Origin: an uncultured Lachnospiraceae bacterium
GTDB lineage: Bacteria; Bacillota; Clostridia; Lachnospirales; Lachnospiraceae
DNA: 64,000 bases
NCBI GenBank assembly: GCA_934351925.1
Contig: CAKRJT010000008.1
Location: 44,995-108,994 of the forward strand
Reading direction: 5' to 3'
Shown here: positions 27,585 to 36,362 of the stretch, in pieces
Numbering within the stretch: the stretch's first letter is position 1
Layout of the letters: the number at the start of each line of letters is the position of its first letter
Program-made: the position numbers and the translations under genes
The notes under the pieces: model-generated
What the model was told of the DNA's origin: nothing
What the model saw: only the letters and a program-made list of their open reading frames with translations
The model's database searches: none

Positions 27585-27965
27585 TTATCTTCCCCGCATC
27601 ATTATCTCAATCTGTTCTTTTTTTAGCTCCGCGATAAGCCCGCTTACACTCCATTTCATATTGTGAACCGTGACGATGGCTTTTAAATGTGTCGGCTCAA
27701 TCCCCCGCTTTTTGTATTCCGCAAGGAACACATCCATCGCAGGGCTTGAAATATCCGAAAAAATAATACAATCCGGCAGCTTCGCATTGTCACCATCAGC
27801 GCTGTATTCTGATTTTGTGCCCTTAACCCCTTTTATCCCCGCCAGTTCACCGACGGTGCTGCCCGCGTCCGCCTCATCGAACTGCTTAATCTGATGATTG
27901 AGGCTGTGGCACAAGCTTACTATCTGCTGTCTTTTTGTCTTGTCATTTATATGAAGTAGTATCAT
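27585..27965 (-). CDS. DUF3783-like protein
   Basis: 126 residues. The ends fit the small DUF3783 family (a strand near the start, and a C-terminal block VTVHNMKWSVSGLIAELKKE); the middle carries a variable Gly/Ala/Ser-rich stretch. Function unknown. The ATG at 27965 has GAAGGG 9 nt before it; an ATG three codons earlier would touch that site. The gene is directly upstream of apbE and probably translationally coupled to it. Confidence 0.6.
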   Translation of the reverse strand: MILLHINDKTKRQQIVSLCHSLNHQIKQFDEADAGSTVGELAGIKGVKGTKSEYSADGDNAKLPDCIIFSDISSPAMDVFLAEYKKRGIEPTHLKAIVTVHNMKWSVSGLIAELKKEQIEIMMRGR

Positions 27966-28007
27966 ATTCTGCATCCCTTCACCGCTAACGCTTGTTTTAA
28001 CTTGAAA

Positions 28008-28033
28008 AGGGTACTTGAAATACCAAGTACCCT
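28008..28033 (-). terminator. Glucokinase terminator
   Basis: Perfect 10-bp stem AGGGTACTTG / CAAGTACCCT with a 6-nt loop, followed on the minus strand by TTTTC. It begins 15 bp after the glucokinase stop. Confidence 0.65.
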
Positions 28034-28048
28034 AGTGTGTAACTCGTT

Positions 28049-28984
28049 TTACCCGAGCACCAGTGCCGCCGCACCGTATATTCCGCCGTCGTTTCCGAGC
28101 TCAGCCATGATGAACTTCACATTGCCGCAAGGTCTGAACACAACCTTCTTGAACTTCTCCTCTATGAAATCAAGAAGGAACGCTCCCGCCTTGCTCACAC
28201 CGCCGCCGATTACGACAGCTTCCATGTTGACCGTGCATGCTACGTTGGCGATTGCTCTCGCAAGTGCGTCACCCATGATGTCCATAACGGAGAGTGCAAG
28301 CTTATCACCTGTCTTAGCAAGGTCAATCACGTCCTTCGCGGTGATATCGACCATATCGCGAAGAGGTGTAGGAATGTCCGTATTCTTCATAGCCTTCTTC
28401 GCCTCGCGGACAATTCCCGTGGCGCTCGCCACAAGCTCAAGACAGTCATTCTTACCGCAGTTGCAGACTTCAGTATTTCCCGGTGCCACCGGCATGTGTC
28501 CAATCTCACCGGCTCCGCCGGTCGCACCTGCAACAATCCTTCCGTCAAGGATAACACCGCCGCCTACGCCTGTGCCAAGTGTGACCATAAGCATATCTGA
28601 ATAGCCTCTTCCGCCACCCTTGAAATATTCGCCGAGTGCAGCGACATTAGCGTCATTTCCTGCCTTACAAGGAACACCATGGAAGCTGTCTGAAAATGCT
28701 CTTTCAATATTAAACACTCCCCAGCCGAGATTTACACAGCCGTTCACGGTGCCGTCCTTCATGACAGGTCCCGGAACTCCGACGCCTACACCCTTCACAT
28801 CGGTGGTCTTGCAGCCTGCAGCCTCAAGATGCTTGTCCATGGATGTGCAGATATCAAACACGATATTAGCCCCTGCGTTCTCCTTTCTTGTAGAAATCTC
28901 CCACTTCTCAAGCAGCTCTCCTGCCTCACTGAACATACCAAGCTTAACTGTCGTACCTCCAATATCAACTCCAAAACAAATCAT
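28049..28984 (-). CDS. glk: ROK-family glucokinase
   Basis: 311 residues; phosphorylates glucose with ATP. The N-terminal phosphate loop is VDIGGTTVKLG, the sugar site is GNDANVAALGE, followed by TLGTGVGGG and GEIGHM; the ROK zinc motif CNCGKNDCLE is complete. GGGAGGAACTGGT precedes the ATG. Monocistronic, with a terminator after it. It is the last clear core gene before the AT-rich accessory stretch. Confidence 0.93.
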   Translation of the reverse strand: MICFGVDIGGTTVKLGMFSEAGELLEKWEISTRKENAGANIVFDICTSMDKHLEAAGCKTTDVKGVGVGVPGPVMKDGTVNGCVNLGWGVFNIERAFSDSFHGVPCKAGNDANVAALGEYFKGGGRGYSDMLMVTLGTGVGGGVILDGRIVAGATGGAGEIGHMPVAPGNTEVCNCGKNDCLELVASATGIVREAKKAMKNTDIPTPLRDMVDITAKDVIDLAKTGDKLALSVMDIMGDALARAIANVACTVNMEAVVIGGGVSKAGAFLLDFIEEKFKKVVFRPCGNVKFIMAELGNDGGIYGAAALVLG

Positions 28985-29065
28985 ACCAGTTCCTCCCGAA
29001 TTTTTAATGTTATTATACTCTTTTGTAAGACAACATGAAAGTTTTTATTTGCTAAAACACAATAT

Positions 29066-29497
29066 TTATTTTATTCTTTCTTTCACAATCTGTTCCACTG
29101 CCCAACTTTGCATTTCCAAATACATTTTTCCTTTAATATTTTCATATCTACCCCATCTAAGCACATGGTCTTGTTCAACAGGTTCTTTTACTTTCTCAAC
29201 TAATTTTCCCGAATAATAAACCTGAATAGGGTGAAAAAATCCAATCTTGGGATGCTCATAATAGGTTTCTGCCGAACATACTCTTTCATTTATTTCAACT
29301 CTATACCCCACTTCTTCAATACATTCCCGAATAATACATTGCTCATCTGTTTCCCCATTGTCAATCCCGCCACCCAATAGGAACAAACCTTTTGGTGTCT
29401 CTACAACGCCTACTTCTTCACCTTTTATCGGAATGATATAAGCACCTCTTCTTTCCAAATAAATTGCACTTTGTTTTTTTCCAAAAATTTTATGCAT
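29066..29497 (-). CDS. Nudix hydrolase
   Basis: 143 residues with a full Nudix box, GGIDNGETDEQCIIRECIEE, near residues 42-61. Such enzymes hydrolyse nucleoside diphosphates linked to another group; the substrate is not predictable. AGAGGTAAAC precedes the ATG. It is the first of many AT-rich single-gene units here; the hairpin array 29536-29900 lies immediately upstream. Confidence 0.85.
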   Translation of the reverse strand: MHKIFGKKQSAIYLERRGAYIIPIKGEEVGVVETPKGLFLLGGGIDNGETDEQCIIRECIEEVGYRVEINERVCSAETYYEHPKIGFFHPIQVYYSGKLVEKVKEPVEQDHVLRWGRYENIKGKMYLEMQSWAVEQIVKERIK

Positions 29498-29535
29498 GTT
29501 TACCTCTACTTACATTTTGTAAAGTTTCTCCCCAA

Positions 29536-29900
29536 TTTACCGCTTGACAATGATATTTTAATATAGCAGCGGTAAAATATTTTGTATTTTTTCACTTTTT
29601 AATGACACCGTACCGCCCAGTTTACTTCAATGAGTTTACAGGCGGTAAATTTTTTCATAAATAGCACTTTTTCTGATTAGAAATTTCCGATTTTACCGCC
29701 TGAAATAAAATCTAACAGCCGTAAGCGGTAATTACAGACATTTTCCCTTTGACTTAACAGAATTTTTACCGCCTGGTATTCAGCACCCGGCTTTCAAGCG
29801 GTAAACAGCTCCGCAAATGCCAGGTCATTAAATTTTTTACCGTTCTTTACCTTCCCGACATTCGCCCGAGAAGTATCCTTCGCTTTCAGCCCGGTAAATT
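29536..29900. repeat. Tandem array of five hairpins built on TTTACCGC / GCGGTAAA
   Basis: Ten copies of a TTTACCGCYTG-like motif alternate in orientation: forward at 29536, 29611, 29691, 29765, 29836 and reverse at 29567, 29639, 29723, 29795, 29891. Each forward/reverse pair encloses a different loop of about 20 nt (longer in the last unit), and unit period is about 70-83 bp. The stretch has no credible gene. Confidence 0.7.
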
Positions 29901-29909
29901 TAAAGCTGT

Positions 29910-30371
29910 TTATTTTAACTCCATATTGATTGACTTTTCCGTAAATCCATAGTTTTTATACATTTCATATGCCATTTTGTTCCTGGCATTTACCTGTAAT
30001 TCGATGGAGTCATAGCCATTTTCTTCTTTGATTTGTTTCACTTTTTCAAAAAATTTGTGTCCGATTCCTCTGCCACGGTATTCCTTGTCAACCGCCATGG
30101 AACTGATAAACAGAATATTCCTTGTCACCTGTGAAGGGCTCTCAACATGGCGTTTAATTAATTCCAGAACACCTACAACCCTGCCATCTGCCTCAGCTAC
30201 ATACCAGCTATCTCCTTTCAGAATTTCCTCGAACATTTCCTTCGTAATCAAAGGGCTTGCCGGCTTGTAGATATCCGGTCTCCAATCAACATGAAGCATT
30301 TGAACCTCGTCCATAATATCTGAAAATCTGCCATAATCCTGTAACCTCGGTGAACGAATTGTAATCTCCAT
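29910..30371 (-). CDS. GNAT-family N-acetyltransferase
   Basis: 153 residues with the acetyl-CoA motif A (RGRGIGHKFFEKV, about residue 98) and the usual NARNKMAYEMYKNYGF motif B. It acetylates an unknown small molecule or protein. GGGAGGAAAGGATTT precedes the ATG. Stand-alone unit in the accessory region. Confidence 0.85.
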   Translation of the reverse strand: MEITIRSPRLQDYGRFSDIMDEVQMLHVDWRPDIYKPASPLITKEMFEEILKGDSWYVAEADGRVVGVLELIKRHVESPSQVTRNILFISSMAVDKEYRGRGIGHKFFEKVKQIKEENGYDSIELQVNARNKMAYEMYKNYGFTEKSINMELK

Positions 30372-30392
30372 AAATCCTTTCCTCCCTGTTAT

Positions 30393-31020
30393 CTAGCTGT
30401 TAATTATCCAGTCTACGACTTCCCGCTCTGTCCTGTCAAAATACTTCATATTCTCTTTTCGGTATTTTCCGAAGGTCTTATACATGAGCCCAATCAGCGG
30501 AATTAACCGGTACAATTTCTTTTCCCTCTGCCTGTTAGGCATCAAGCCATTCAAGTGGCTTCTGTGCGGGTAGACAATAACCTCCACATCTTTTTCATAG
30601 TGTAAATCATCTAAATAGGTTTTTAATGCGTTTACCGAATATTCTGCCGGCCACGCCTCATCTTCTGCCCCGGCTATCAGCAAAATCCTTGCATTGCTTT
30701 TTTCCAGATGTAGCCACGCCGCTTTCTCGGCAGCCTTGTCCTGATATGCATTGTAATAGGCAACCCACATTCCCGTAACGTGATGACCGACACTTGGGTG
30801 CTTATAGTACTTGGACAGCTTTATGCTTGCAAAATCGGTATGTACAAACGGAATATCCTGACCTTCAAAGGTTACAATGCTTTTGCCGGTCATCGTCTTT
30901 TTGTCAGGCATCGTCCCCTCAAACGGCACATGGGTAGGCGAAACCATAATCAGGTTCTCCACTCCGCCGATATACTGCGCAACAAGAACCGCAAAAATTG
31001 AACCCATCGACTGTCCAAAT
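30393..31020 (-). pseudogene. 3' part of an alpha/beta hydrolase gene
   Basis: The readable part begins exactly at a nucleophile elbow (G-Q-S-M-G, the first two residues only in frame upstream of the ATG at 31007) and continues for about 200 residues with a plausible acid (GAEDEAWPAE) and histidine (PHRSH). About 100 N-terminal residues expected of the fold are missing. Upstream, the sequence changes directly into the 5' end of an acetyltransferase gene in another frame, so this is a fusion remnant. Confidence 0.65.
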
Positions 31021-31174
31021 TACAGGCAATAGGTTCTTTATAATATTTTCTTGCCAGTGGTCCAATCTCAGACTTTACAAACACATTTGTGTCCATAAGA
31101 AAATCAGAAGCTTTAGCATTAGTATCGTAGGCAGATTGTTGCATTGCAATATCAAGTATATCTTTATTTGTCAT
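31021..31174 (-). pseudogene. 5' part of a GNAT-type acetyltransferase gene
   Basis: Begins with GAGGTAAGCAAAAC and an ATG at 31174. The first 50 residues (MTNKDILDIAMQQSAYD..., ARKYYKEPIACN) match from memory the N-terminus of a Clostridial GNAT-type family. The likeness stops at about 31020, where the hydrolase fragment takes over in another frame. The promoter-proximal end is intact, so a chimeric transcript is possible. Confidence 0.5.
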
Positions 31175-31221
31175 GTTTTGCTTACCTCACATAGTATCTA
31201 TAATCGGAAATTTAGCAAAAA

Positions 31222-31401
31222 TTAATTGTTTATAATTGGCGAAATAACAGGCTTGCCTTCTCTATCTAACAACGGTGTCAAACCACCCGAATATCCGCTT
31301 GCATGATATAAATAGTTTACTCCTGTCTCTTTATCCACCCAGATTTCCGTAACATTCATCGAACCCTGTGAATATATTTTTTCAAATCGCTGTTTTGCCA
31401 T
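31222..31401 (-). CDS. DUF6440 family small protein
   Basis: 59 residues, read directly from the minus strand: starts MAKQRFEKIYSQGS and contains VDKETGVNYLY and GGLTPLLDREGKPVI, the characteristic block of DUF6440 proteins. The function is unknown; genes of this family are common among small accessory genes in Clostridia. AAGGAGGTAAACAAA precedes the ATG, a near-perfect ribosome site. Confidence 0.8.
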   Translation of the reverse strand: MAKQRFEKIYSQGSMNVTEIWVDKETGVNYLYHASGYSGGLTPLLDREGKPVISPIINN

Positions 31402-31440
31402 TTTGTTTACCTCCTTAATATCCCGATTTATTAAATTATA

Positions 31441-32212
31441 TCATCCTTCTACACCTTTTTCCATAATAAGCTGATTGTTCTTAAAGTCCAAAATGGAACG
31501 CTGCGGCGATAAAATCTGATAGCCGATCACGCCCTCGACAGGTACTCTCTTTTTGATTGCGCTTATATCTGAAATCGTAGCAGTGATATTTTCGTATTCA
31601 TTTCCACCCACAACGGACAACAGGAATAGTGAACATGTGAGCTTTTTCGGAAACAGGGATAAACTGCGCATCATCCTGAAAGCTTTGCCCTAACAGACAA
31701 ACGCTTGCACCTGTGTCCAAAACAAAATCGCACGTCCGATTTGCCACTTCAACCTCGATGACAGGAAGATTTTCAGTTTTCATGGGAATAACCGTCTGAT
31801 TTTCAAAGCCATGCTCAGGATCAAGGGTAATCTCAGCAGAGCTATAGTCAAGCAGAACCGTATAATTTTTAATCACGTCAATCCCAAGCGTTCCGAGAAA
31901 CTTTAGATCCGGCATTGCAGCTTTTAATGCGTTTTCCACATACATCAAATCCATAATCAGGACGGACATATTCGACTGTTCAATATCTGAAAAGCGCAGG
32001 GAATTTAAAACTCCTTCCTCGGCATCATTTTCCTTTACACCTTCTGAAAACTTCGCAATGCTAATGTGCTCTCCCTGCATTTCCGGGAAATGTGCCTTGT
32101 TTACGGCTGTCTGCATAGCTCCCGTATCAAAGGCAAAAAACCCTTCCTTCTCATTGGCTGTCACTGGAATGAGCATTATTCCCGAAACAAGCTTGAATGG
32201 TATCTTTAACAT
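31441..32212 (-). pseudogene. Aspartyl protease-like protein, frameshifted
   Basis: Two frames together give a retropepsin-like protein with a duplicated domain: FAFDTGAMQTAV near residue 28 and FVLDTGASVCLLG near 165, then GVIGYQILSPQ in the second frame. The change of frame falls near 31611-31615, where removing one T from CGTTGTGGG restores one continuous frame ending at 31441. The start at 32212 has GGAGGAAACGAAA. It could be a real mutation or a sequencing error. Confidence 0.65.
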
Positions 32213-32274
32213 TTTCGTTTCCTCCTTGATTAATCTGCCGGTAAACTGAAGCTCGCAATATGAGCTTTATAAAT

Positions 32275-32571
32275 TCACATACTCCTCGATTGCCTGAATC
32301 GCTTCATTATATTAGCAATATCCTTTTCCGTTGATTTGGTATATTTTGCTACCTTCTCAGGGGTAGAAAGGTCAAAATTCAAAAAATCTCTGACGATATT
32401 AGGCAATCCCCAATAATAAGTCGGTGAGATAATACCAATCATTTCATTTTCAAATATATATCTGTTTTCGCGGATGCAATCCACAATGGAAACCATTTCC
32501 TGCTCAGTGGCTTGCGCAATGCAGGCTGCTATGTACTTACAATTTCCTATTGCTGAAAAATATAATATCAT
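32275..32571 (-). pseudogene. Truncated EFR1-type flavodoxin/ferredoxin gene
   Basis: 98 residues. The first 65 (MILYFSAIGNCKYIA...; GIISPTYYWGLPNIVRDF) match the flavodoxin-like start of EFR1 family ferrodoxins, which are about 250 residues with a C-terminal 2[4Fe-4S] domain. Here the likeness ends after about residue 66, and an unrelated lysine-rich tail follows. The flavin loop reads SAIGN instead of the usual SATGN. GGAGGTCGACAC precedes the ATG, so a short product could still be made. Confidence 0.6.
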
Positions 32572-32608
32572 GTGTCGACCTCCGCAGCTTCCGATTTAAT
32601 TGTCAAAG

Positions 32609-33223
32609 TCATTTCGTATAAATAACAACAAAGCTTTTTCCTTTTAAAATATCCCTAACCTCAATATTATCAAATCCTGCCTGTTTTCCAAATTCTATCA
32701 ACTGTTCCGGCTCATATTTCTTAAATCCCTTCTGTGTATACGAAAGTTTGTCAAGCCATTCCTTTGTATATACTACATTATAGAACGAAGAATCCTCTTT
32801 AAGCGTTCGATATATTTCCGATAAACCTTTTACCGTATCACTCCAGAAATAAACCGTATTAATTGATGTAACCGCATCAAAATATTTTTCCTGATATTTC
32901 AAATTACAGCAATCTCCAATCTCAAGAAACAGCTTTCCGTCACGCATAGCCCTTTTATTTCTTTTGCCTGCAAGAATTTTCATATCTTCGGAAATTTCTA
33001 TACCGTACAGATTAGCTTTTGCTTTCTTGTAGATACACTTGAGCAAATATCCGTTTCCATAACCAATATCCAGCACATTATCATTATCGGATATATTAAG
33101 CAGCGAAACTGCCTTTTTATACATGGCTTTATTAATGATATTCATTATGACACAACAAACTTTGCCAACAAAACCGTGGGGATTTCCAAATTGTTTTCCT
33201 ATATATTCCGTGAATTTACTCAT
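32609..33223 (-). CDS. Class I SAM-dependent methyltransferase
   Basis: 204 residues beginning MSKFTEYIGKQFGNPHG, with SAM motif I VLDIGYGNGYLLK near residue 50 and the acidic EIS strand after it; a UbiE/Methyltransf_11-like enzyme of unknown substrate. The ATG at 33223 lies one base after the 78-bp repeat that supplies its ribosome site (CAGGGG). The frame extends upstream through that repeat but has no reason to be translated there. Confidence 0.8.
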   Translation of the reverse strand: MSKFTEYIGKQFGNPHGFVGKVCCVIMNIINKAMYKKAVSLLNISDNDNVLDIGYGNGYLLKCIYKKAKANLYGIEISEDMKILAGKRNKRAMRDGKLFLEIGDCCNLKYQEKYFDAVTSINTVYFWSDTVKGLSEIYRTLKEDSSFYNVVYTKEWLDKLSYTQKGFKKYEPEQLIEFGKQAGFDNIEVRDILKGKSFVVIYTK

Positions 33224-33224
33224 A

Positions 33225-33302
33225 TTTATACCCCTGCATACTGCAAGCATAGCTTGCAGTACTGCCACCAATAAGTTGTTTGAAAGTTTTACTTTCAAAC
33301 TT
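33225..33302 (-). repeat. 78-bp repeated leader with two hairpins and ribosome site, copy 2
   Basis: Identical to 26252-26329 in all 78 positions, about 7 kb away. Here it provides the leader and ribosome site of a methyltransferase gene, again ending one base before the start codon. Confidence 0.85.
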
Positions 33303-33355
33303 ATCACCTTTTGTTATATAAATTGAATTTATCTGAACGCTAATACGGAAGTTAA

Positions 33356-33772
33356 CTAATCCTTCACTATTCTCCATTTGATTGATTCAGCCTCAATCAA
33401 ATATACATCATTCAGTTTTAAGTGTTCCGTGTTGGTCGGTTCAAATTTTTTCCAGATTGTCCAAAAATAACTCTTATCATTTCTGCACACTTTTGCAAAC
33501 ATAATATCCGATAAATATTTATTCCCGTTTTGAAAATACATGTTAATTCGCTTTGTATGTTCAAACCAAAGTTCAATAGAAAAAGGATTTCTATCCAATC
33601 TCTGAAAAACGACCTTCAGATTATTTGCCTGAGTTTCACCCGCGACCAAATTATCGTCCACACTATCACCACTTGAATATTCCATTTTGACAAGATATGA
33701 ATCTTCAAAATAGTCATACGCATTATTCAGTTTTTGAATATCCTCTTCACTCTGTATTTTTATCCAATCCAC
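33356..33772 (-). CDS. Hypothetical protein
   Basis: 138 residues, acidic N-terminal half with beta-rich patterning (YLVKMEYSSGD, SIELWFEHTKRINMYF). I do not recognise the family with certainty; proteins of this look occur among small accessory genes of Clostridia. The frame begins with GTG at 33772, preceded by GAGG; no in-frame ATG near the start fits better. Codon use is AT-rich like its neighbours. Confidence 0.55.
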   Translation of the reverse strand: MDWIKIQSEEDIQKLNNAYDYFEDSYLVKMEYSSGDSVDDNLVAGETQANNLKVVFQRLDRNPFSIELWFEHTKRINMYFQNGNKYLSDIMFAKVCRNDKSYFWTIWKKFEPTNTEHLKLNDVYLIEAESIKWRIVKD

Positions 33773-33842
33773 AACTCATAACCTCGACTCCATGCAATAT
33801 TTCCATGGAATTTTGAAATTAATTACACTATCAAACCGAAAG

Positions 33843-34325
33843 TTATAACTTTATCTCTAACTCTAAGCACTCCCATTCTTCACCTAATACTTGATACTTT
33901 TCCACTTCATCGGATTCTACATCCTTAAATCCTACGGCTTTATAGCAATAATATGCAGGCTCATTATTACGGAATACACCTAATGTGACCTTCTTTGCGC
34001 CAAAGATTTCTTTTGCATAAATCAACCCTAACTGAAGCATTTGTTTTCCATAGCCTTTACCCCTTTTATTTGAATCAACTATAACAAAACCAAATCTTAA
34101 TTCATCAAATGACGCCGTTGGTTTTCTCATTGTAAAAAATCCAACCACATCGTTATCATCTATCGCTGTAAACGCCATCAAATCATTTACTGAATGAAAT
34201 TGTTCAACCGATAACGGGTATGCTCCCAGCACACCTGCCGTCCATTTATAAAATGCCTTCTCATCCTTTGTCCATGACAATATTGTTTCAGCATCTTTTA
34301 TATTATAAGGTCTTATTCTTAACAT
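33843..34325 (-). CDS. GNAT-family N-acetyltransferase
   Basis: 160 residues with the acetyl-CoA loop KRGKGYGKQML near residue 104 and the motif B block NNEPAYYCYKAVGF. It resembles RimJ/RimL-like small acetyltransferases. Substrate unknown. GAGGAAAAAG precedes the ATG. It is followed at once by unrelated single-gene units. Confidence 0.85.
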   Translation of the reverse strand: MLRIRPYNIKDAETILSWTKDEKAFYKWTAGVLGAYPLSVEQFHSVNDLMAFTAIDDNDVVGFFTMRKPTASFDELRFGFVIVDSNKRGKGYGKQMLQLGLIYAKEIFGAKKVTLGVFRNNEPAYYCYKAVGFKDVESDEVEKYQVLGEEWECLELEIKL

Positions 34326-34356
34326 CTTTTTCCTCTTTCCTCAAAATCGTAAGTTA

Positions 34357-34839
34357 TCAATCAGCAAATCTTAAATAATAGTAGTCGTTTCCTTCCATAA
34401 CATCTGTTTTCTTAAAACCATGTCGCAAATAAAACCGTTCTGCTTGAATGTTGTCCTTATGACATCCTAAGGCAATGGGACGCTTGCCAAAGTCACGATA
34501 AACAAGTTGTATGGTCTTTTCCAATATTTCTCCACCAATTCCACAACCACGATATTCTTTATCAACCACAAATCCCATCAAACGATAAAAAGGCTCTTTA
34601 CTCATTTCCGACGGATCTGTTTCCCATGGAATTGCCTCTCCCAAAAGGATGAGCCCAATCGGCTTCTCATGATACTTCACAACAAAGGTATGTCCTATAC
34701 AATGGTGATTAATACCATAATCCGTAATATTCATTATAGTTGAAGCTGTATCAACAAAATCCTCAGGTATGTCATCCCTATCAATATGACAGGCATCCGA
34801 AAAATTCTGATGTGTTAATTCCTCAAATTTTATATTCAT
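34357..34839 (-). CDS. GNAT-family N-acetyltransferase
   Basis: 160 residues with motif A EYRGCGIGGEILEKTIQ near residue 105 and motif B NIQAERFYLRHGF. The ATG at 34839 has GTGAGGTTGATT upstream; an ATG four codons earlier does not. Only 31 bp separate it from the next acetyltransferase gene, so the two may be co-transcribed. Confidence 0.85.
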   Translation of the reverse strand: MNIKFEELTHQNFSDACHIDRDDIPEDFVDTASTIMNITDYGINHHCIGHTFVVKYHEKPIGLILLGEAIPWETDPSEMSKEPFYRLMGFVVDKEYRGCGIGGEILEKTIQLVYRDFGKRPIALGCHKDNIQAERFYLRHGFKKTDVMEGNDYYYLRFAD

Positions 34840-34923
34840 AATCAACCTCACACATTACTATTTAATTCTAATAAATGTTTTATTACTAATTAATGACATA
34901 TAATCTTATCATAAACTATTGGG

Positions 34924-35397
34924 TTATTCTTTTACCCATTGTGGCATAGGTTCACCCTTTAATTCAAAATACTTTTTACATACTTCAAATAAAACATATT
35001 CTGAGTTTGTTATATACATATTATCGGGGAATAAATCAGGATTTTCAACTTGGTTAAAAATGAATTCTACTGTGGCTGGTGTAATATCTAATATATTAAT
35101 TATTTTCTGTTTTTCTACACTAACTGTGTAATTTAAATACGACGATTCAGATGGATACTCTTCTTGCAAGTAATATTCTGCATTGGAAGAATCAACAATC
35201 GCTATTTTATCGCCATATTTCAGGCAACAAAAAATATAATTTAATGGTACACTGCAAAGATTAACAAACTGACTTACAGATGTCTGTCCAACACAATAAA
35301 TAACATTTTCCTCGACACCATTTCTTCGTGCAAATTCCTCTTTTGTTGTAACAATTTGTTCTTTATGTATACACTTTGCATAAATAATATTTATCAT
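34924..35397 (-). CDS. Hypothetical protein
   Basis: 157 residues, soluble, with no transmembrane segment and no motif I recognise. It starts MINIIYAKCIHKEQIVTTKEEF and ends with a short helical part. GAAAGGA lies immediately before the ATG, closer than usual. It stands alone between the acetyltransferase pair and a 62-residue frame. Very AT-rich. Confidence 0.5.
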   Translation of the reverse strand: MINIIYAKCIHKEQIVTTKEEFARRNGVEENVIYCVGQTSVSQFVNLCSVPLNYIFCCLKYGDKIAIVDSSNAEYYLQEEYPSESSYLNYTVSVEKQKIINILDITPATVEFIFNQVENPDLFPDNMYITNSEYVLFEVCKKYFELKGEPMPQWVKE

Positions 35398-35442
35398 TCC
35401 TTTCTCATTTGTCGAAGTAATCTCTTTCGATTATTTCTATGA

Positions 35443-35631
35443 TTATTCCTCTATGATCTGAATACCATTCTTCTTTATTAACCGTTGATTCAGGAAATAT
35501 TCTTTTATAGATACTTTAATCTCCAAATCTTCTTTTAATCTCACAACTATATGATCAAATCTCGATTTTCTACTTTGCTCAACTGTTCTGCAAACTTGAA
35601 GTTGCCATTTTCCTATATTTACGATTTTCAT
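35443..35631 (-). CDS. Small hypothetical protein
   Basis: 62 residues, basic, no recognised domain (MKIVNIGKWQLQVCRTVEQS...). Its ATG overlaps the stop codon of the VOC remnant upstream (TGATGA), an arrangement of translational coupling. If the VOC gene is dead, this small gene may be only weakly expressed. Confidence 0.4.
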   Translation of the reverse strand: MKIVNIGKWQLQVCRTVEQSRKSRFDHIVVRLKEDLEIKVSIKEYFLNQRLIKKNGIQIIEE

Positions 35632-35885
35632 CAAAGCGGTTGCATCATCTCAAGAATGATTCCATCCGGATCTCTGAAATAAAACGCTCTACTTTCCCCG
35701 AATCCATCTGCCCTGAAATCGAAATACTGCGGTTCAGACAAGCACTCCACATGATTTTCAATCGGGGTTCTGTAGACAGAATCTATATCGTCCGTGTAAA
35801 AGCACACTTCTGAGATGGATGTTGTAATCTTCCGACCATATTTTTCCCTCTCCAATAATTTCTTTATTTCATCAAAACAGAATCG
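35631..35885 (-). pseudogene. 3' half of a VOC/glyoxalase family gene
   Basis: The last 75 residues of a VOC protein are clear (SISEVCFYTDDIDSVYRT, YFDFRADGFGESRAFYFRDPDGIILEMMQP). The frame opens directly after the stop of the nucleotidyltransferase gene and has no ATG; a TTG at 35855 is the only possible start. The N-terminal half of the usual 120-residue fold is missing, so the gene was cut by a deletion that abutted it to its neighbour. Confidence 0.6.
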
Positions 35886-36362
35886 TTATCGTTCCATTGC
35901 CTTCTCAATCATTTCGGCTTTTTCAGCCCTTCCCATCAACCGATAGTATTTACACCACAACAACGGTGATTGTAGCGGGATAACTTCTGTTCCCAGCAGC
36001 ATTTTCTCCACGATTTGTTCCTTGCGCAGAGCGCAATCATAAACCTTTCCATCCTTCACGATTGCAAAACCAGCCATCACATCGACATCGATGGAATCGA
36101 TCAAAAACTCCATAAAGGTTTTTGTCCGGTACATAGGGTTCGGTGCCAAATCAGATGGACAGCTTTCCCCCATTTCCGATAAAATCGTGCGGACACATTC
36201 CGCATCGCGGTCTGCGACCATTAAATCGATGTCGTGGAAGTCGGAGGTGATGCCCTTGAAATACAGCAGCATGGATGCAACCAAGGCCCATTCAACATGA
36301 GCCTCGTTCAGTCGATGTGCGATCCTCAACAGTAATTGGATTTTTTCTTGTGTTCCTGCCAT
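35886..36362 (-). CDS. Nucleotidyltransferase-like protein
   Basis: 158 residues with a minimal nucleotidyltransferase look: a helix, then WALVASMLLYFKGITSDFHDIDLMV containing the D-I-D metal pair (near residue 45) and a later acidic residue (SIDVDVMAG). Related proteins are annotated as AbiEii-like or aminoglycoside nucleotidyltransferase-like; the role is unknown. The ATG at 36362 sits 6 nt after GGAGG, better than the start five codons earlier. Confidence 0.6.
   Translation of the reverse strand: MAGTQEKIQLLLRIAHRLNEAHVEWALVASMLLYFKGITSDFHDIDLMVADRDAECVRTILSEMGESCPSDLAPNPMYRTKTFMEFLIDSIDVDVMAGFAIVKDGKVYDCALRKEQIVEKMLLGTEVIPLQSPLLWCKYYRLMGRAEKAEMIEKAMER

Noticed and set aside
29536..29900. 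Possible CRISPR array
   Set aside because: The repeats are only about 8-11 bp, alternate in orientation and have uneven spacing; no cas gene is nearby.
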